Assembly (NCBI GenBank): GCA_024679635.1 | Contig: JAIBDA010000018.1 | Coordinates: 1-17,216, forward strand | Origin: Amphritea sp. | GTDB taxonomy: Bacteria > Pseudomonadota > Gammaproteobacteria > Pseudomonadales > Nitrincolaceae | Length of the DNA stretch: 17,216 nucleotides | Direction: 5' to 3' | Shown here: positions 6,767-15,114 of the stretch, one piece after another | Numbering within the stretch: the first letter of the stretch is position 1 | How the letters are laid out: each line of letters starts with the position of its first letter | Translations under genes and position numbers: made by a program | The notes under the pieces: model-generated | The model's input: only the letters and a program-made list of their open reading frames with translations | Databases searched by the model: none | Told to the model about the DNA's origin: nothing

Positions 6767-8056
6767 TTACTCCGCGGCTAGCTTGGCAAATACCCGGCCA
6801 GCTGCTTCGATGGTGGCGTTGATATCATCTTCCGTATGGGCCTGAGACATAAAGCCTGCTTCAAAGGCAGAAGGCGCCAGATAGATACCCTCTTCCAGCA
6901 TGCCGTGGAAGAAACGGCCAAACTTATCGGCATCGCACTTCATCACCTGGTCAAAACAGGTAACCTCTTTTTGCTCAGTAAAGAACAGACCGAACATGCC
7001 GCCCACCTGATTGGTGGTGAAAGGTACGCCGTGACGCAGTGCCATCGCTTCGAAACCCTGAGCCAGTAGTTCAGCTTTCGCGCTGAGCTTCTCGTGGAAC
7101 CCGTCTTCTTCAAGGGCGTTAAGCATGGCTAAGCCGGCGGCCATCGCCAGCGGATTACCCGACAGCGTACCAGCCTGGTAGACCGGCCCCAGCGGAGCAA
7201 TATACTCCATGATCTCCCGTTTGCCACCGAACGCGCCTACCGGCAGCCCTCCGCCGATAACTTTGCCCAGGGTGGTCAGGTCCGGGATTACGCCGTAATG
7301 GCCCTGTGCGCCGGTCAGAGAGACCCGAAAGCCAGTCATTACTTCATCCAGAATCAGTACGGTGCCGTACTCATCACAAATCTCGCGTAGCCCTTGAAGA
7401 AAGCCAGGTACCGGTGGAATGCAGTTCATGTTGCCGGCGACTGGCTCAACGATGATGCAGGCGATATCGGAACCCGCTTCAGCAAACGCCTGACGGACAT
7501 TGTCTAAATCGTTGTAAGTCAGGGTGATCGTATGTTCTGCCAGACTGGCAGGTACACCCGGAGAGCTTGGTTCACCCAAGGTCAGCATGCCAGAACCAGC
7601 TTTTACCAACAGAGAGTCAGAGTGACCGTGGTAGCAGCCTTCGAATTTAACAATTTTGTCTCGATTGGTGTAACCCCGCGCCAGACGAATCGCGCTCATG
7701 GTTGCTTCTGTACCAGAGTTCACCATCCGTACCAGGTCCATACCTGGCATCATATCGCAGACCTTATCGGCCATCTCTATCTCAATGGCGGTGGGGGCAC
7801 CGAAGCCAAGACCTGAGTCCATTACGCCCCGTACCGCATCCATCACGGCTGGATGTGCATGGCCCAGAATCATTGGGCCCCATGAGCCTATATAGTCGAT
7901 ATAGCGCTTATCATCTTCGTCAAACAGGTAGGCCGCTTCACCCCGTTTAAAGAAGATAGGCGTGCCGCCCACCCCTTTAAAGGCACGTACCGGTGAGTTA
8001 ACACCACCTGGAATATGGCGTTGTGCGGCTTGAAATAAAGATTTTGAACGGGACAT
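6767..8056 (-). CDS. hemL: Glutamate-1-semialdehyde 2,1-aminomutase
   Basis: A 429-residue cytoplasmic PLP enzyme of aminotransferase class III, about the usual length. It converts glutamate-1-semialdehyde to 5-aminolevulinate, the second step of the C5 route to haem, sirohaem and related tetrapyrroles. The PLP lysine is K265 in [18 protein letters not shown]. Other family marks are [15 protein letters not shown] (113-127), the cofactor aspartate in [10 protein letters not shown] (235-244) and [12 protein letters not shown] (58-69). A modest AAGAGAG ribosome site lies about 7 bases before ATG 8056. thiE ends 33 bases upstream and the membrane protein begins 5 bases downstream, so the three are probably co-transcribed. 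Haem is needed for the NO reductase encoded nearby, but nothing in the sequence links their regulation. Confidence 0.97.
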   Translation of the reverse strand: MSRSKSLFQAAQRHIPGGVNSPVRAFKGVGGTPIFFKRGEAAYLFDEDDKRYIDYIGSWGPMILGHAHPAVMDAVRGVMDSGLGFGAPTAIEIEMADKVCDMMPGMDLVRMVNSGTEATMSAIRLARGYTNRDKIVKFEGCYHGHSDSLLVKAGSGMLTLGEPSSPGVPASLAEHTITLTYNDLDNVRQAFAEAGSDIACIIVEPVAGNMNCIPPVPGFLQGLREICDEYGTVLILDEVMTGFRVSLTGAQGHYGVIPDLTTLGKVIGGGLPVGAFGGKREIMEYIAPLGPVYQAGTLSGNPLAMAAGLAMLNALEEDGFHEKLSAKAELLAQGFEAMALRHGVPFTTNQVGGMFGLFFTEQKEVTCFDQVMKCDADKFGRFFHGMLEEGIYLAPSAFEAGFMSQAHTEDDINATIEAAGRVFAKLAAE

Positions 8057-8089
8057 GTTGGGCTCTCTTAAATTCGTATCGTAAGCGGA

Positions 8090-8719
8090 TCAGTTGAATA
8101 GGCAGTCAAACTGTCCGGCCTGGGCGCAAATATCATCATTGGAAAACAGGCTGTGTATCACAGCGATCATATTAGCTCCGGCGGTAATTACCTGAGCAGC
8201 ATTATCCATATTAATGCCGCCAATCGCTACTACCGGGATGGGTAGCGTTGATCTGGCTTCACCGAGCAGGCTTATTGGTGCAGGCGTAGCGTCGGGCTTA
8301 GTGCTGGAACGGAAGAAGGCGCCAAAGGCGACATAGTCAGCGGTTTGTTTATGGGCGCTGATCGCCAGCTCCAGTGAACTATGGCAGGTGTTACCGATAA
8401 TCGCGGTAAGTCCCAGGTAGTCGCGGGCCAGGCTTACATTCCCGTCACTCTGGCCCAAGTGAACACCCTGGGCGCCACTGGCTTTGGCTAATTCAATATC
8501 GTCGTTGATCAGCAGTGGCCGCTGGAACTGATTACAGAGGTCTGCCAGTGCTTTTGCCTGCGTTAGTCTTCGACTGTGATTAGCTGACTTATCACGGTAT
8601 TGAATGATGTTAGCCCCGCCCCGCAGGGCTTGTTCGACCTGATATAGCATTGAATCTGTTGTGGGCATCAGGGTGCTATCGGTGATGGCGTAGAGGCCCT
8701 GCAATTGGAGTTCTTTCAT
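8090..8719 (-). CDS. thiE: Thiamine phosphate synthase
   Basis: A 209-residue cytoplasmic TIM-barrel enzyme that joins the pyrimidine (HMP-PP) and thiazole phosphate to make thiamine phosphate. Family marks in order are LYAITDS (9-15), IIQYRDKS (38-45, R42 and K44 binding the pyrophosphate), LLINDD, GVHLGQSD, IGNTCHS, GAFFRSSTKPDA, VVAIGGI and ANMIAVI. The length is typical. No thiD, thiG or thiamine riboswitch is seen next to it. The bases before ATG 8719 (AAAAAATCCT on its strand) hold no clear ribosome site, so expression may be low or coupled to the CLC gene, which stops 42 bases upstream. Confidence 0.93.
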   Translation of the reverse strand: MKELQLQGLYAITDSTLMPTTDSMLYQVEQALRGGANIIQYRDKSANHSRRLTQAKALADLCNQFQRPLLINDDIELAKASGAQGVHLGQSDGNVSLARDYLGLTAIIGNTCHSSLELAISAHKQTADYVAFGAFFRSSTKPDATPAPISLLGEARSTLPIPVVAIGGINMDNAAQVITAGANMIAVIHSLFSNDDICAQAGQFDCLFN

Positions 8720-8761
8720 AGGATTTTTTCAAATGGCCTTTAAACTGCCTTCAGACTGATA

Positions 8762-10507
8762 TTACTGGCTGTTGTTTTGGGTGTAAAAATGTTCTACCTG
8801 ATCCCGGGTAATAATACCGGCGACCTCTTTGTTGTGCTGTTCAATGTAAAGAGCATCCAAACGATTATGGTTCATCAGATCAAGGGCTTCTTTGAGTGTT
8901 GCCTGTATGGGGATCGGGGCAATATCTTTACGTACTGCTGGCACCTCTGTCAGATCTATCTCAAGCGCTGGATTAAAACCATCCCGTTCAGATATCCGTT
9001 CTATAAAGTATTCAAGATCAGGGGGGAATAAAATAAATCGGGGAACTGTTTTCTTATCTTCGAGAATCAACCATTCGGGTCGTTGCTCAAGGATCTTAAT
9101 AGCTGATTCGCAGTTAACCATTGTATTGCAGCGAACGTAGCTGGAGCACATTACACTGGCTACCCCCAACCGGGAAAGCGCTTGAGTGATAGGTTCCTGA
9201 CGATAATCCAGCCCCTGGGCTTTTAACGACGTCAGAAAAATTGAGGGTTGATTGAAAAAATACCGAACGGTGGTACTGGCGACGACGATGGCGATCATCC
9301 CGGGGAAAATGATATTGGGATTACCTGTCAGCTCCAGTAAAGCAATGAGTGCAGCCAGGGGGGCGTTTAATACTGCGCCCATCATTGCTCCCATACCCAG
9401 CATGGCGTAGAAGCCGACGCCGGAGTTTGTCTCGCCGGTAAAGTGAGCAACCAGCACGGCAAAGGCTGCTCCGGCGATGGCTCCGATATAAATAGTCGGG
9501 CCAATCAGACCGCCGGGAAGGCCTAAACCAAGCACGATGGGCGTTAGTAGCCACTTGGTGAGTAGCAGGCCAAGCAGTAACGTTAGCCCGGCACTCCCCT
9601 GTAGCACTTCAGAAAGGGTGTCATAGCCCAACCCCATTACCTGAGGGTACCAGATAGCGACAGTACCGGTGAGGACTCCGGCAATTAACAATTTAACGCC
9701 CAGGGATAAACTGGTAATTTTCTGGGTTAGAATCATGATGCGTATGAAGCCCGCCGCCAGCAAGGCACAGAAAATTCCGAGTAAAACCACAAAGGGAATC
9801 TCAGCCAGAGACTGGATCTGCAGGGCTGGAATAGTAAAAAGGGATTCATCACCATAGGTGACTCTAATTAAGAGAGCAGCAGTCACTGAAGCCACCAGTA
9901 CCGGCGTAAAGCCAATAACGGTGTACTCCATCAGGATTACTTCCATTGCAAAAATAACCCCGGCCAGTGGGGTATTGAAGGCGGCAGAAATTGCAGCAGC
10001 GACACCGCAACCGACTAATAATCGCAGGGAGTTATTGGGCAGTTTCAGCGTTTGGCCCACCAGGCTGCCGCAGGCAGCGCCTAAGTGAATTGCCGGCCCT
10101 TCACGACCAACCGACTGACCGCTAATGATGGCAATAGCGGCGCCGAAAAACTGTACCAGCATGTTTTTAGCAGGGAGGTGGCCCTGATGGTAGCTAAGAC
10201 GCTCTAATACATGAACGACACCGACTTTGCGGGTGGAAGGCAGTAGCTTCCAAAATAATAAAAATGTGGCAATGCTTCCGGCTATCGGCAGAGCAAAACG
10301 TAACCAGAGCGGCAGTCCTTCAAAATTTTCGCTGTTATTATCGGGCAGCCAGGTTTCCAGTGGCAATTCGATGATCAGTCGAAAAGCCAGAATCACTAAT
10401 CCGGTAGCCAGTCCGGAGAGTATCCCCAGTAGAACTAACTGTGGCAGTGCCTCCTGATGGGCCAGGCGGTTACGAAAATGGTTGAATGATAGAGAGTCTT
10501 TGAACAT
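8762..10507 (-). CDS. CLC-family anion channel/transporter with C-terminal CBS domains
   Basis: A 581-residue inner-membrane protein: CLC core (about residues 22-425) followed by a pair of CBS domains (about 445-575, ending NHNRLDALYIEQ...GIITRDQVEHF). The gating glutamate E136 is kept in GREGP (134-138). Other key positions differ from E. coli ClcA. The GSGIP filter segment is KVGVV (94-98). The residue matching proton glutamate E203 is V190 (FAMEV, where ClcA has FIIEE). GGLIGP (332-337) has isoleucine in place of the filter phenylalanine, and the usual central tyrosine near 423 reads PSIF. It is not the fluoride type, which has a changed GREG motif. Loss of the proton glutamate is a trait of CLC channels, so ion choice and coupling are open. 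CBS domains often bind nucleotides. thiE follows 42 bases downstream. Confidence 0.9.
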   Translation of the reverse strand: MFKDSLSFNHFRNRLAHQEALPQLVLLGILSGLATGLVILAFRLIIELPLETWLPDNNSENFEGLPLWLRFALPIAGSIATFLLFWKLLPSTRKVGVVHVLERLSYHQGHLPAKNMLVQFFGAAIAIISGQSVGREGPAIHLGAACGSLVGQTLKLPNNSLRLLVGCGVAAAISAAFNTPLAGVIFAMEVILMEYTVIGFTPVLVASVTAALLIRVTYGDESLFTIPALQIQSLAEIPFVVLLGIFCALLAAGFIRIMILTQKITSLSLGVKLLIAGVLTGTVAIWYPQVMGLGYDTLSEVLQGSAGLTLLLGLLLTKWLLTPIVLGLGLPGGLIGPTIYIGAIAGAAFAVLVAHFTGETNSGVGFYAMLGMGAMMGAVLNAPLAALIALLELTGNPNIIFPGMIAIVVASTTVRYFFNQPSIFLTSLKAQGLDYRQEPITQALSRLGVASVMCSSYVRCNTMVNCESAIKILEQRPEWLILEDKKTVPRFILFPPDLEYFIERISERDGFNPALEIDLTEVPAVRKDIAPIPIQATLKEALDLMNHNRLDALYIEQHNKEVAGIITRDQVEHFYTQNNSQ

Positions 10508-10627
10508 TTATACTCTGATTCGCCTGTTTTAATGCCACTTTTATAGTGTCGCAATAGTAATGCCCTTCAAGGGTTTGTATCATACGCAGGCTAAATAGAA
10601 AACTGTAGAAACAATTGTGAGGTCAAA

Positions 10628-11659
10628 GTGATCAAAGTAGGTATCGTAGGCGGCACCGGTTATACCGGCGTAGAGCTGCTCAGACTGTTGGCAAACCATT
10701 CTGGCGTATCGGTTGAGGTGATTACCTCCCGTTCTGAAGAAGGCGTGCGAATTGATGATATGTACCCGAATCTTCGAGGTCACTATGATCTGCAGTTTAC
10801 TGTGCCTGATGTTGATGCGTTATCTGAGTGTGATGCTGTTTTCTTTGCGACTCCCCATGGTGTGGCGATGAAGATGGCACCGGCACTGGTGGAACGGGGC
10901 GTGAAAGTGATTGATCTGGGGGCGGACTTCCGGATTAAAGATCTGGAGCTCTGGTCGCAGTGGTACGGCATGGAGCACAGCAGCCCCGAACTGGCAGCTA
11001 AAGCGGTATATGGATTGCCGGAAGTCAATCGTGAGGCGATCAAAGGCGCGCAGATGATCGCTTGCCCGGGGTGCTACCCAACGGCGACCCAGCTGGGCTT
11101 TTTACCACTGGTAGAAAATAGCCTGATTGATCACCGTCGCCTGATCGCCGATGTAAAGTCCGGCGTCAGTGGTGCCGGCCGTGGCGCGAATGTAGGTTCG
11201 CTGCTGTGCGAAAGCAGTGAAAGCATGAAAGCCTACGCGGTAGCAGGTCATCGTCACTTACCTGAAATCAAACAGGGTTTGAGTGAAGCGGCTGGCCGCC
11301 CGGTCGGGCTGACCTTTGTGCCGCATTTGACGCCGATGATTAGGGGTATTCACGCGACGCTTTATGGCAAACTGAAAGATCCGGTTGATGGCCTGCAGGA
11401 GCTGTTTGAAGCACGTTATGCTAACGAGCCGTTCGTTGATGTGATGCCCGCCGGGAGTCTGCCGGAAACCCGCAGTGTGAAAGGTGCCAATATGTGTCGT
11501 ATCAGCGTATTCCGTCCACAAAATGACGATACGGTGGTAGTGCTATCCGTTATTGATAATCTGGTGAAAGGCGCCGCAGGACAAGCGATTCAGAATCTGA
11601 ATATTATGTTTGGGCTTGATGAGGCCGAGGGGCTGCGTCATGTTGGCATGATGCCATAA
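10628..11659 (+). CDS. argC: N-acetyl-gamma-glutamyl-phosphate reductase
   Basis: A 343-residue cytoplasmic enzyme that reduces N-acetylglutamyl phosphate to the semialdehyde with NADPH in arginine synthesis. GGTGYTG (8-14) is the nucleotide-binding loop of the N-terminal Rossmann fold. The catalytic cysteine is C149 in ACPGCYPT, and GHRHLPEI (207-214) carries the conserved histidines. [11 protein letters not shown] (178-188) and [12 protein letters not shown] are further family marks. The length fits the standard ArgC form. The first codon is GTG, with GAGG (10619-10622) 5 bases upstream; no upstream ATG fits better. It is divergent from the CLC gene across 120 bases in which I could not place a convincing promoter. 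erpA follows 86 bases downstream with its own promoter. Confidence 0.97.
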   Translation: MIKVGIVGGTGYTGVELLRLLANHSGVSVEVITSRSEEGVRIDDMYPNLRGHYDLQFTVPDVDALSECDAVFFATPHGVAMKMAPALVERGVKVIDLGADFRIKDLELWSQWYGMEHSSPELAAKAVYGLPEVNREAIKGAQMIACPGCYPTATQLGFLPLVENSLIDHRRLIADVKSGVSGAGRGANVGSLLCESSESMKAYAVAGHRHLPEIKQGLSEAAGRPVGLTFVPHLTPMIRGIHATLYGKLKDPVDGLQELFEARYANEPFVDVMPAGSLPETRSVKGANMCRISVFRPQNDDTVVVLSVIDNLVKGAAGQAIQNLNIMFGLDEAEGLRHVGMMP

Positions 11660-11672
11660 TAGAGTGCTATCA

Positions 11673-11697
11673 ATACTTGACTAAATTGCTTGGTTAA
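11673..11697 (+). promoter_or_regulatory. Probable type 1 IscR binding site at the erpA promoter
   Basis: Against the 25-base type 1 IscR consensus as I remember it from E. coli, 20 positions agree. The left 15 bases (ATACTTGACTAAATT) fit completely, and the right half keeps T, GG and TTA-like bases. The site covers the -35 hexamer of erpA, the usual place for repression by [2Fe-2S]-IscR. In E. coli erpA is a known IscR target. The iscR gene is not in the window. Confidence 0.6.
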
Positions 11698-11706
11698 ATA
11701 GATAAT
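11677..11706 (+). promoter_or_regulatory. Sigma-70 promoter of erpA
   Basis: The -35 is TTGACT (11677-11682, five of six consensus bases) and the -10 is GATAAT (11701-11706, five of six), separated by 18 bases. Transcription would begin near 11713, leaving a leader of about 33 bases. The candidate IscR site overlaps the -35. Confidence 0.6.
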
Positions 11707-11745
11707 ACGCTATTGGTATGTATGAGAGATGTAGGTGGAACAGAT

Positions 11746-12096
11746 ATGACAGAGACGACTGACCAGCAGCTGACGATGGTTTTTTCCGACTCAGCAGCGG
11801 CTAAGGTAAAAACTCTGATCGAAGAGGACCAGAACGATAACCTGAAACTACGGGTATATATTACCGGTGGGGGTTGTGCGGGCTTCTCTTATGGCTTCAC
11901 CTTCGATGAGGCGGTCGCAGATGATGATACGCTGTTCGAGAATGATGGCGTGAACATGGTGGTCGATCCAATGAGTTACCAGTATCTGGTAGGCTCGGTG
12001 GTGGATTATAAAGAGGGTTTGCAGGGTTCACAGTTTGTGATCAACAACCCTAATGCTACTACGACTTGTGGTTGTGGCTCTTCATTTTCTATCTGA
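11746..12096 (+). CDS. erpA: ErpA, A-type iron-sulfur cluster insertion protein
   Basis: A 116-residue A-type carrier that delivers Fe-S clusters to apoproteins, among them IspG/IspH in E. coli. The three cluster cysteines are present: one in [13 protein letters not shown] and two in [11 protein letters not shown] at the very end. The body ([28 protein letters not shown]) is close to E. coli ErpA rather than IscA or SufA, with Ala in place of Ser after the first cysteine. I chose ATG 11746, after a well-placed AGGTGGA; codons back to 11713 are open but fall at the likely transcription start. It is regulated from its own promoter, probably by IscR. A-type carriers could serve the many Fe-S proteins of a denitrifier, but that is general. 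Confidence 0.95.
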   Translation: MTETTDQQLTMVFSDSAAAKVKTLIEEDQNDNLKLRVYITGGGCAGFSYGFTFDEAVADDDTLFENDGVNMVVDPMSYQYLVGSVVDYKEGLQGSQFVINNPNATTTCGCGSSFSI

Positions 12097-12118
12097 TTAA
12101 AAACTATTGCGACTTGGC

Positions 12119-12246
12119 TATAGGGCGTTAAAAATTTCATCAAAATGCTCATTTACAACTGTAATACCACAGGGGCACAATGACTGCGCTTTTTCACAAA
12201 TTTTTGCCTTCTCTAGCCTACGCTCATTCCGTTTTTACAATATTTC
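12119..12246 (-). repeat. Non-coding stretch after erpA that resembles a recurrent intergenic sequence
   Basis: Read on the minus strand, this stretch has an open frame without a start that ends VVNEHFDEIFNAL-stop (stop at 12119-12121). I have an impression, from memory only, of similar sequence in intergenic regions of other marine gammaproteobacteria. It contains an imperfect inverted repeat: AAAATGCTCATT (12143-12154) against AATGACTGCGCTTTT (12179-12193). It may be an interspersed repeat, a small RNA or a long 3' leader. I see no promoter or ribosome site for a protein on either strand. Confidence 0.3.
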
Positions 12247-12273
12247 AAAAGCCAGCTATATGCTGGCTTTTTT
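12247..12273. terminator. Bidirectional intrinsic terminator between erpA and anmK
   Basis: A 10-bp stem, AAAAGCCAGC (12247-12256) with GCTGGCTTTT (12262-12271), and a 5-base loop TATAT are followed by T on the plus strand. The A tract on the left becomes a T tract on the minus strand. It serves erpA and, from the other side, anmK, whose stop is 21 bases away. Confidence 0.85.
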
Positions 12274-12293
12274 GTGTCTGCTATTGGCTATGA

Positions 12294-13403
12294 TTATTGG
12301 CCCCAGTAGATTGCGCCTAGTGGTCTGAAACCTTTAGCCCCGGTAACCTCCGGGACGTTTCCATTTTCCCGGTTAAGGCTGCGATAGGCGAGCCAGGCAA
12401 AGGCGGCTGCTTCTACCCAGTCCGGGTCGAGTCCCAGTTCTGCGGTATCACTCAGATAATGGGGTTGAAGCAAAGAGCTTAGTCGGGCTCTTAGTTGACG
12501 GTTGTGACTGCCGCCGCCGCAGAGGTAGATCTGCAGATCATCCAACTGATGAGAGTTGATAGCCTCTGCGATGGTAATGGCAGTGAGTTCCAGTAGCGTT
12601 GCCTGTACATCTTCCGGCTGTGGTTCGCTGGTCAGTGAGCTGAGTATCTGTTCAATCCAGTGGCTATTAAACAGCTCCCGGCCGGTGCTTTTGGGAGGAG
12701 CTTCACTGAAAAAGGGTAGCGCGAGTAGCTTAGTTAACAGCTCCGGTACAACGTTACCGCTGTTCGCCCACTCGCCATCGGTATCGTAGCTTTTTTGCTG
12801 ATGTTGTTGTACCCAGCTATCCATCAGGACATTGCCCGGACCGGTATCATAGCCGAGTATGGGCTTTGTTGGGTCTGCTTCAAGAATTGTCAGGTTTGCC
12901 ATGCCGCCAATATTAACCAGTATTCGATTCTTGTCGGCATGGCGGAAAAGGGCATGGTGAAATGCCGGTACTAGTGGAGCACCCTGACCACCGGCGGCCA
13001 TGTCCCGACGACGAAAGTCCGCCACTGTGGTAATCCCGGTGAATTCTGCAACGCTGTTAGGGTCGCCAATCTGGAGTGTAAAGTATGCGTCCGGGCGATG
13101 GCGGATAGTTTGCCCGTGGCTGCCAATTGCAGCGATCTGATCAGGATTAAGGCCATGATGCTGCATTAGCTTATTGGCCGCTGAAGCAAATAGTTTACCC
13201 AGTTCAAGGTCAAGGCGTCCCAGTTGTTCTATTTCGTTATCACCGGGTGTAAATAGCGCCCGGATTTTGCCATCGATTGTCTGGGGAATGGGTTCGCTGT
13301 GACAGGCGAGCAATTCAAAGCTTGGCTCGAACCGGACCGCAACGGCGTCAATACTGTCGAGGCTGGTACCGGACATTAATCCAATATAGATTTGAGCGCT
13401 CAT
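12294..13403 (-). CDS. anmK: Anhydro-N-acetylmuramic acid kinase
   Basis: A 369-residue cytoplasmic kinase that opens 1,6-anhydro-MurNAc and phosphorylates it, sending recycled wall sugar to MurNAc-6-phosphate. GLMSGTSLDSID (8-19) is the N-terminal phosphate-binding loop. IGSHGQTIRHRP (93-104), VADFRRRDMAAGGQGAPLVPAFH (127-149), VNIGGMANLT (163-172) and YDTGPGN with the catalytic aspartate D186 follow. CGGGSHN near 295 marks the second domain. The length is typical. It begins 30 bases after the stop of the M23 peptidase gene on the same strand, so the two probably form an operon: one cuts peptidoglycan and the other recycles the muropeptide sugar. The start ATG 13403 gives the conserved short N terminus directly. 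Confidence 0.96.
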   Translation of the reverse strand: MSAQIYIGLMSGTSLDSIDAVAVRFEPSFELLACHSEPIPQTIDGKIRALFTPGDNEIEQLGRLDLELGKLFASAANKLMQHHGLNPDQIAAIGSHGQTIRHRPDAYFTLQIGDPNSVAEFTGITTVADFRRRDMAAGGQGAPLVPAFHHALFRHADKNRILVNIGGMANLTILEADPTKPILGYDTGPGNVLMDSWVQQHQQKSYDTDGEWANSGNVVPELLTKLLALPFFSEAPPKSTGRELFNSHWIEQILSSLTSEPQPEDVQATLLELTAITIAEAINSHQLDDLQIYLCGGGSHNRQLRARLSSLLQPHYLSDTAELGLDPDWVEAAAFAWLAYRSLNRENGNVPEVTGAKGFRPLGAIYWGQ

Positions 13404-13433
13404 TAACTTCCCTTGCTAACGTTCTTGAATTTC

Positions 13434-14846
13434 TCAGTTAGAGGCAGAGGCCAGCTGAGTCGCTTTGAATTGTTCCAGCTGAGCCAGTGATTCTTTAGCC
13501 GCAGCGAAGAAGTTCTCTTTTTCGGCTTTGGCTATGGGAGCAGCGTGGGGCAGCTTAACCGTTTGTGGATTTTTATGAACACCATTGAGGCGGAATTCAT
13601 AATGCAGGTGTGGGCCGGAAGCGAGTCCGGTCTGTCCAACGTAGCCGATGACATCGCCCTGACTCACTCTGCTCCCGCGTTTCTGGCCGCGACGATAGTT
13701 GTTCATATGGCCATATAACGTGGTGATATTGCCGCCGTGCTGCACAATGACAGCTTTGCCGTAGCCGCCTTTAGTGCCCCGCCAGATAATTTTTCCATCG
13801 CCTGCTGCTTTAATAGGGGTGCCGGTACGGGCTGCATAATCGGTGCCTTTATGGGCGCGGGTCAGCCCCAGAACCGGGTGCTTACGGCGGTTTTTAAAGC
13901 TGGAGCTGATCCGGGCAAAACTCACAGGGCTGCGCAGGAATGCCTTGCGCATACTGTCACCTTCAGGTGTGTAGTAACTGCTGTCACCCTGGCTATCGGT
14001 ATAGCGAACGGCGGTATAGGTTTCACCCTGATTGATAAACTGGGCTGAGAGAATGTTGCCTTCGCCGATCAGCTTGCCATCGAGATATTTCTCTTCATAC
14101 ACAAGATTGAAACGGTCGCCCTGGCGCAGATCCAGCACAAAATCGATGTCCCAGCCAAAAACAGCGGCCAGCTCCATAATCATTTTATCGGATAATCCTG
14201 CCTGAGAGGCGTCGTAGAACAGAGAGTTATCGATACTGCCTTCGGCGAAGCGTGGCGAAATGTCCGGTTGTTTCGCTATGCTTTCTACGTCGTATCCCTG
14301 GTCCGTTGCTGTGACCAGAGAGCTTTCCAGCTGGTTACGGATATGCTGTAGTTTTTTAAACTGACCCTTTTCGATTACAAAGCGGATGGTCTGACCCGGA
14401 TAGATCCGTTTGAGCGTGTCGGTGCCTTTGACCGCATCACTGACCAGAAATGCATCCCGATTGGTGAGTCCGGCGCGTTTGAAGATAGAGGTCAGAGTGT
14501 CGCCGCTACGAACTTTGAAGTCCTGCCACGTTTCAGTGATCTCTGGCGCGGCCTGTGGTTGAGTCTGCTGCTCAGTTTTCAGTGTCGCCTGTTCTGGTTG
14601 TTTTACAGATTCAGTAATGGACTGCTTGGCAGCTCCGGGCTGGGTGGGTAGCAGCATCGCAATCTGGTTACGGTTGGCTGTCGTAACAACGCTTTGCCCC
14701 GTTGTTCCAGTCTCGGGAAGGACTGACGCTGGCGCATCTGAAGATGGCATAAGCATCGAAGTCAGGCCGACAATGACGCAGCAGATAGCTACCGCTATCA
14801 GATGAGTCGCTGGAAGATGCTGTTTTAACCGTTCAATCAGAACCAC
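13434..14846 (-). CDS. mepM: MepM-like murein endopeptidase (LysM + M23)
   Basis: A 470-residue envelope protein anchored by one N-terminal helix (about residues 14-33). A low-complexity Gln/Thr linker (about 40-105) leads to a LysM/OapA-type domain (about 108-157, FKVRSGDTLTSIFKRAGL), a middle domain and a C-terminal LytM (M23) peptidase. The zinc ligands are present: H332 and D336 in HKGTD, H415 in GPHLHYEF, with H380 and H413 nearby. The family cuts D-Ala-mDAP cross-links so that the wall can grow. The start is GTG at 14846 with GAGG 9 bases upstream; no nearby ATG fits better. A promoter with a perfect TATAAT lies 36 bases upstream of the start. anmK is downstream in the same direction. 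MepM is the closest named match; paralogues with the same layout exist. Confidence 0.88.
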   Translation of the reverse strand: MVLIERLKQHLPATHLIAVAICCVIVGLTSMLMPSSDAPASVLPETGTTGQSVVTTANRNQIAMLLPTQPGAAKQSITESVKQPEQATLKTEQQTQPQAAPEITETWQDFKVRSGDTLTSIFKRAGLTNRDAFLVSDAVKGTDTLKRIYPGQTIRFVIEKGQFKKLQHIRNQLESSLVTATDQGYDVESIAKQPDISPRFAEGSIDNSLFYDASQAGLSDKMIMELAAVFGWDIDFVLDLRQGDRFNLVYEEKYLDGKLIGEGNILSAQFINQGETYTAVRYTDSQGDSSYYTPEGDSMRKAFLRSPVSFARISSSFKNRRKHPVLGLTRAHKGTDYAARTGTPIKAAGDGKIIWRGTKGGYGKAVIVQHGGNITTLYGHMNNYRRGQKRGSRVSQGDVIGYVGQTGLASGPHLHYEFRLNGVHKNPQTVKLPHAAPIAKAEKENFFAAAKESLAQLEQFKATQLASASN

Positions 14847-14881
14847 GGCTTGTTACCTCAGTAATACTAAAAATTCTCAGG

Positions 14882-14911
14882 ATTATACCGGAAGCTGTCA
14901 CAGAATCTAAA
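14882..14911 (-). promoter_or_regulatory. Sigma-70 promoter of the mepM-anmK pair
   Basis: On the minus strand the -10 is a perfect TATAAT (14887 to 14882). The -35 candidate is TTTAGA (14911 to 14906, four of six bases) with an 18-base spacer. The leader to the GTG start would be about 28 bases. Confidence 0.55.
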
Positions 14912-14974
14912 TATTCACTTGTTATCGGCGTAAATCGCTGCATATTGAGGGATAAGTCAATAAAAGTACGCTAT

Positions 14975-14996
14975 CTGGAGACAAAACTGTCTTCAG
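14975..14996. other. Small hairpin upstream of the mepM promoter
   Basis: CTGGAGACA (14975-14983) pairs with TGTCTTCAG (14988-14996) over 9 bp, with one G-T wobble and a 4-base loop AAAC. No T run follows on either strand. It lies in the 643-base region between mepM and tyrS and could be an operator or part of an untranslated RNA; no function is clear. From 14997 to 15097 I see only two near-repeats of a GTGATTTTTATGAAG-like sequence (15046-15062 and 15074-15090). Confidence 0.35.
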
Positions 14997-15114
14997 GTAG
15001 GGCCATGTTTTCCAGTGAGTCGATTTTAATAGGTCGTTTATATGCAGTGATTTTTATGAAGAGACTGTTAATAAGCGACTTTTATGAGGCGGTATTGTGC
15101 TGCAGGCTGTAAGT

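Noticed and set aside
12107..12328. 73-codon plus-strand frame after erpA
   Set aside because: It runs straight through the bidirectional terminator and into the end of anmK and has no ribosome site. The stretch is better described as non-coding.
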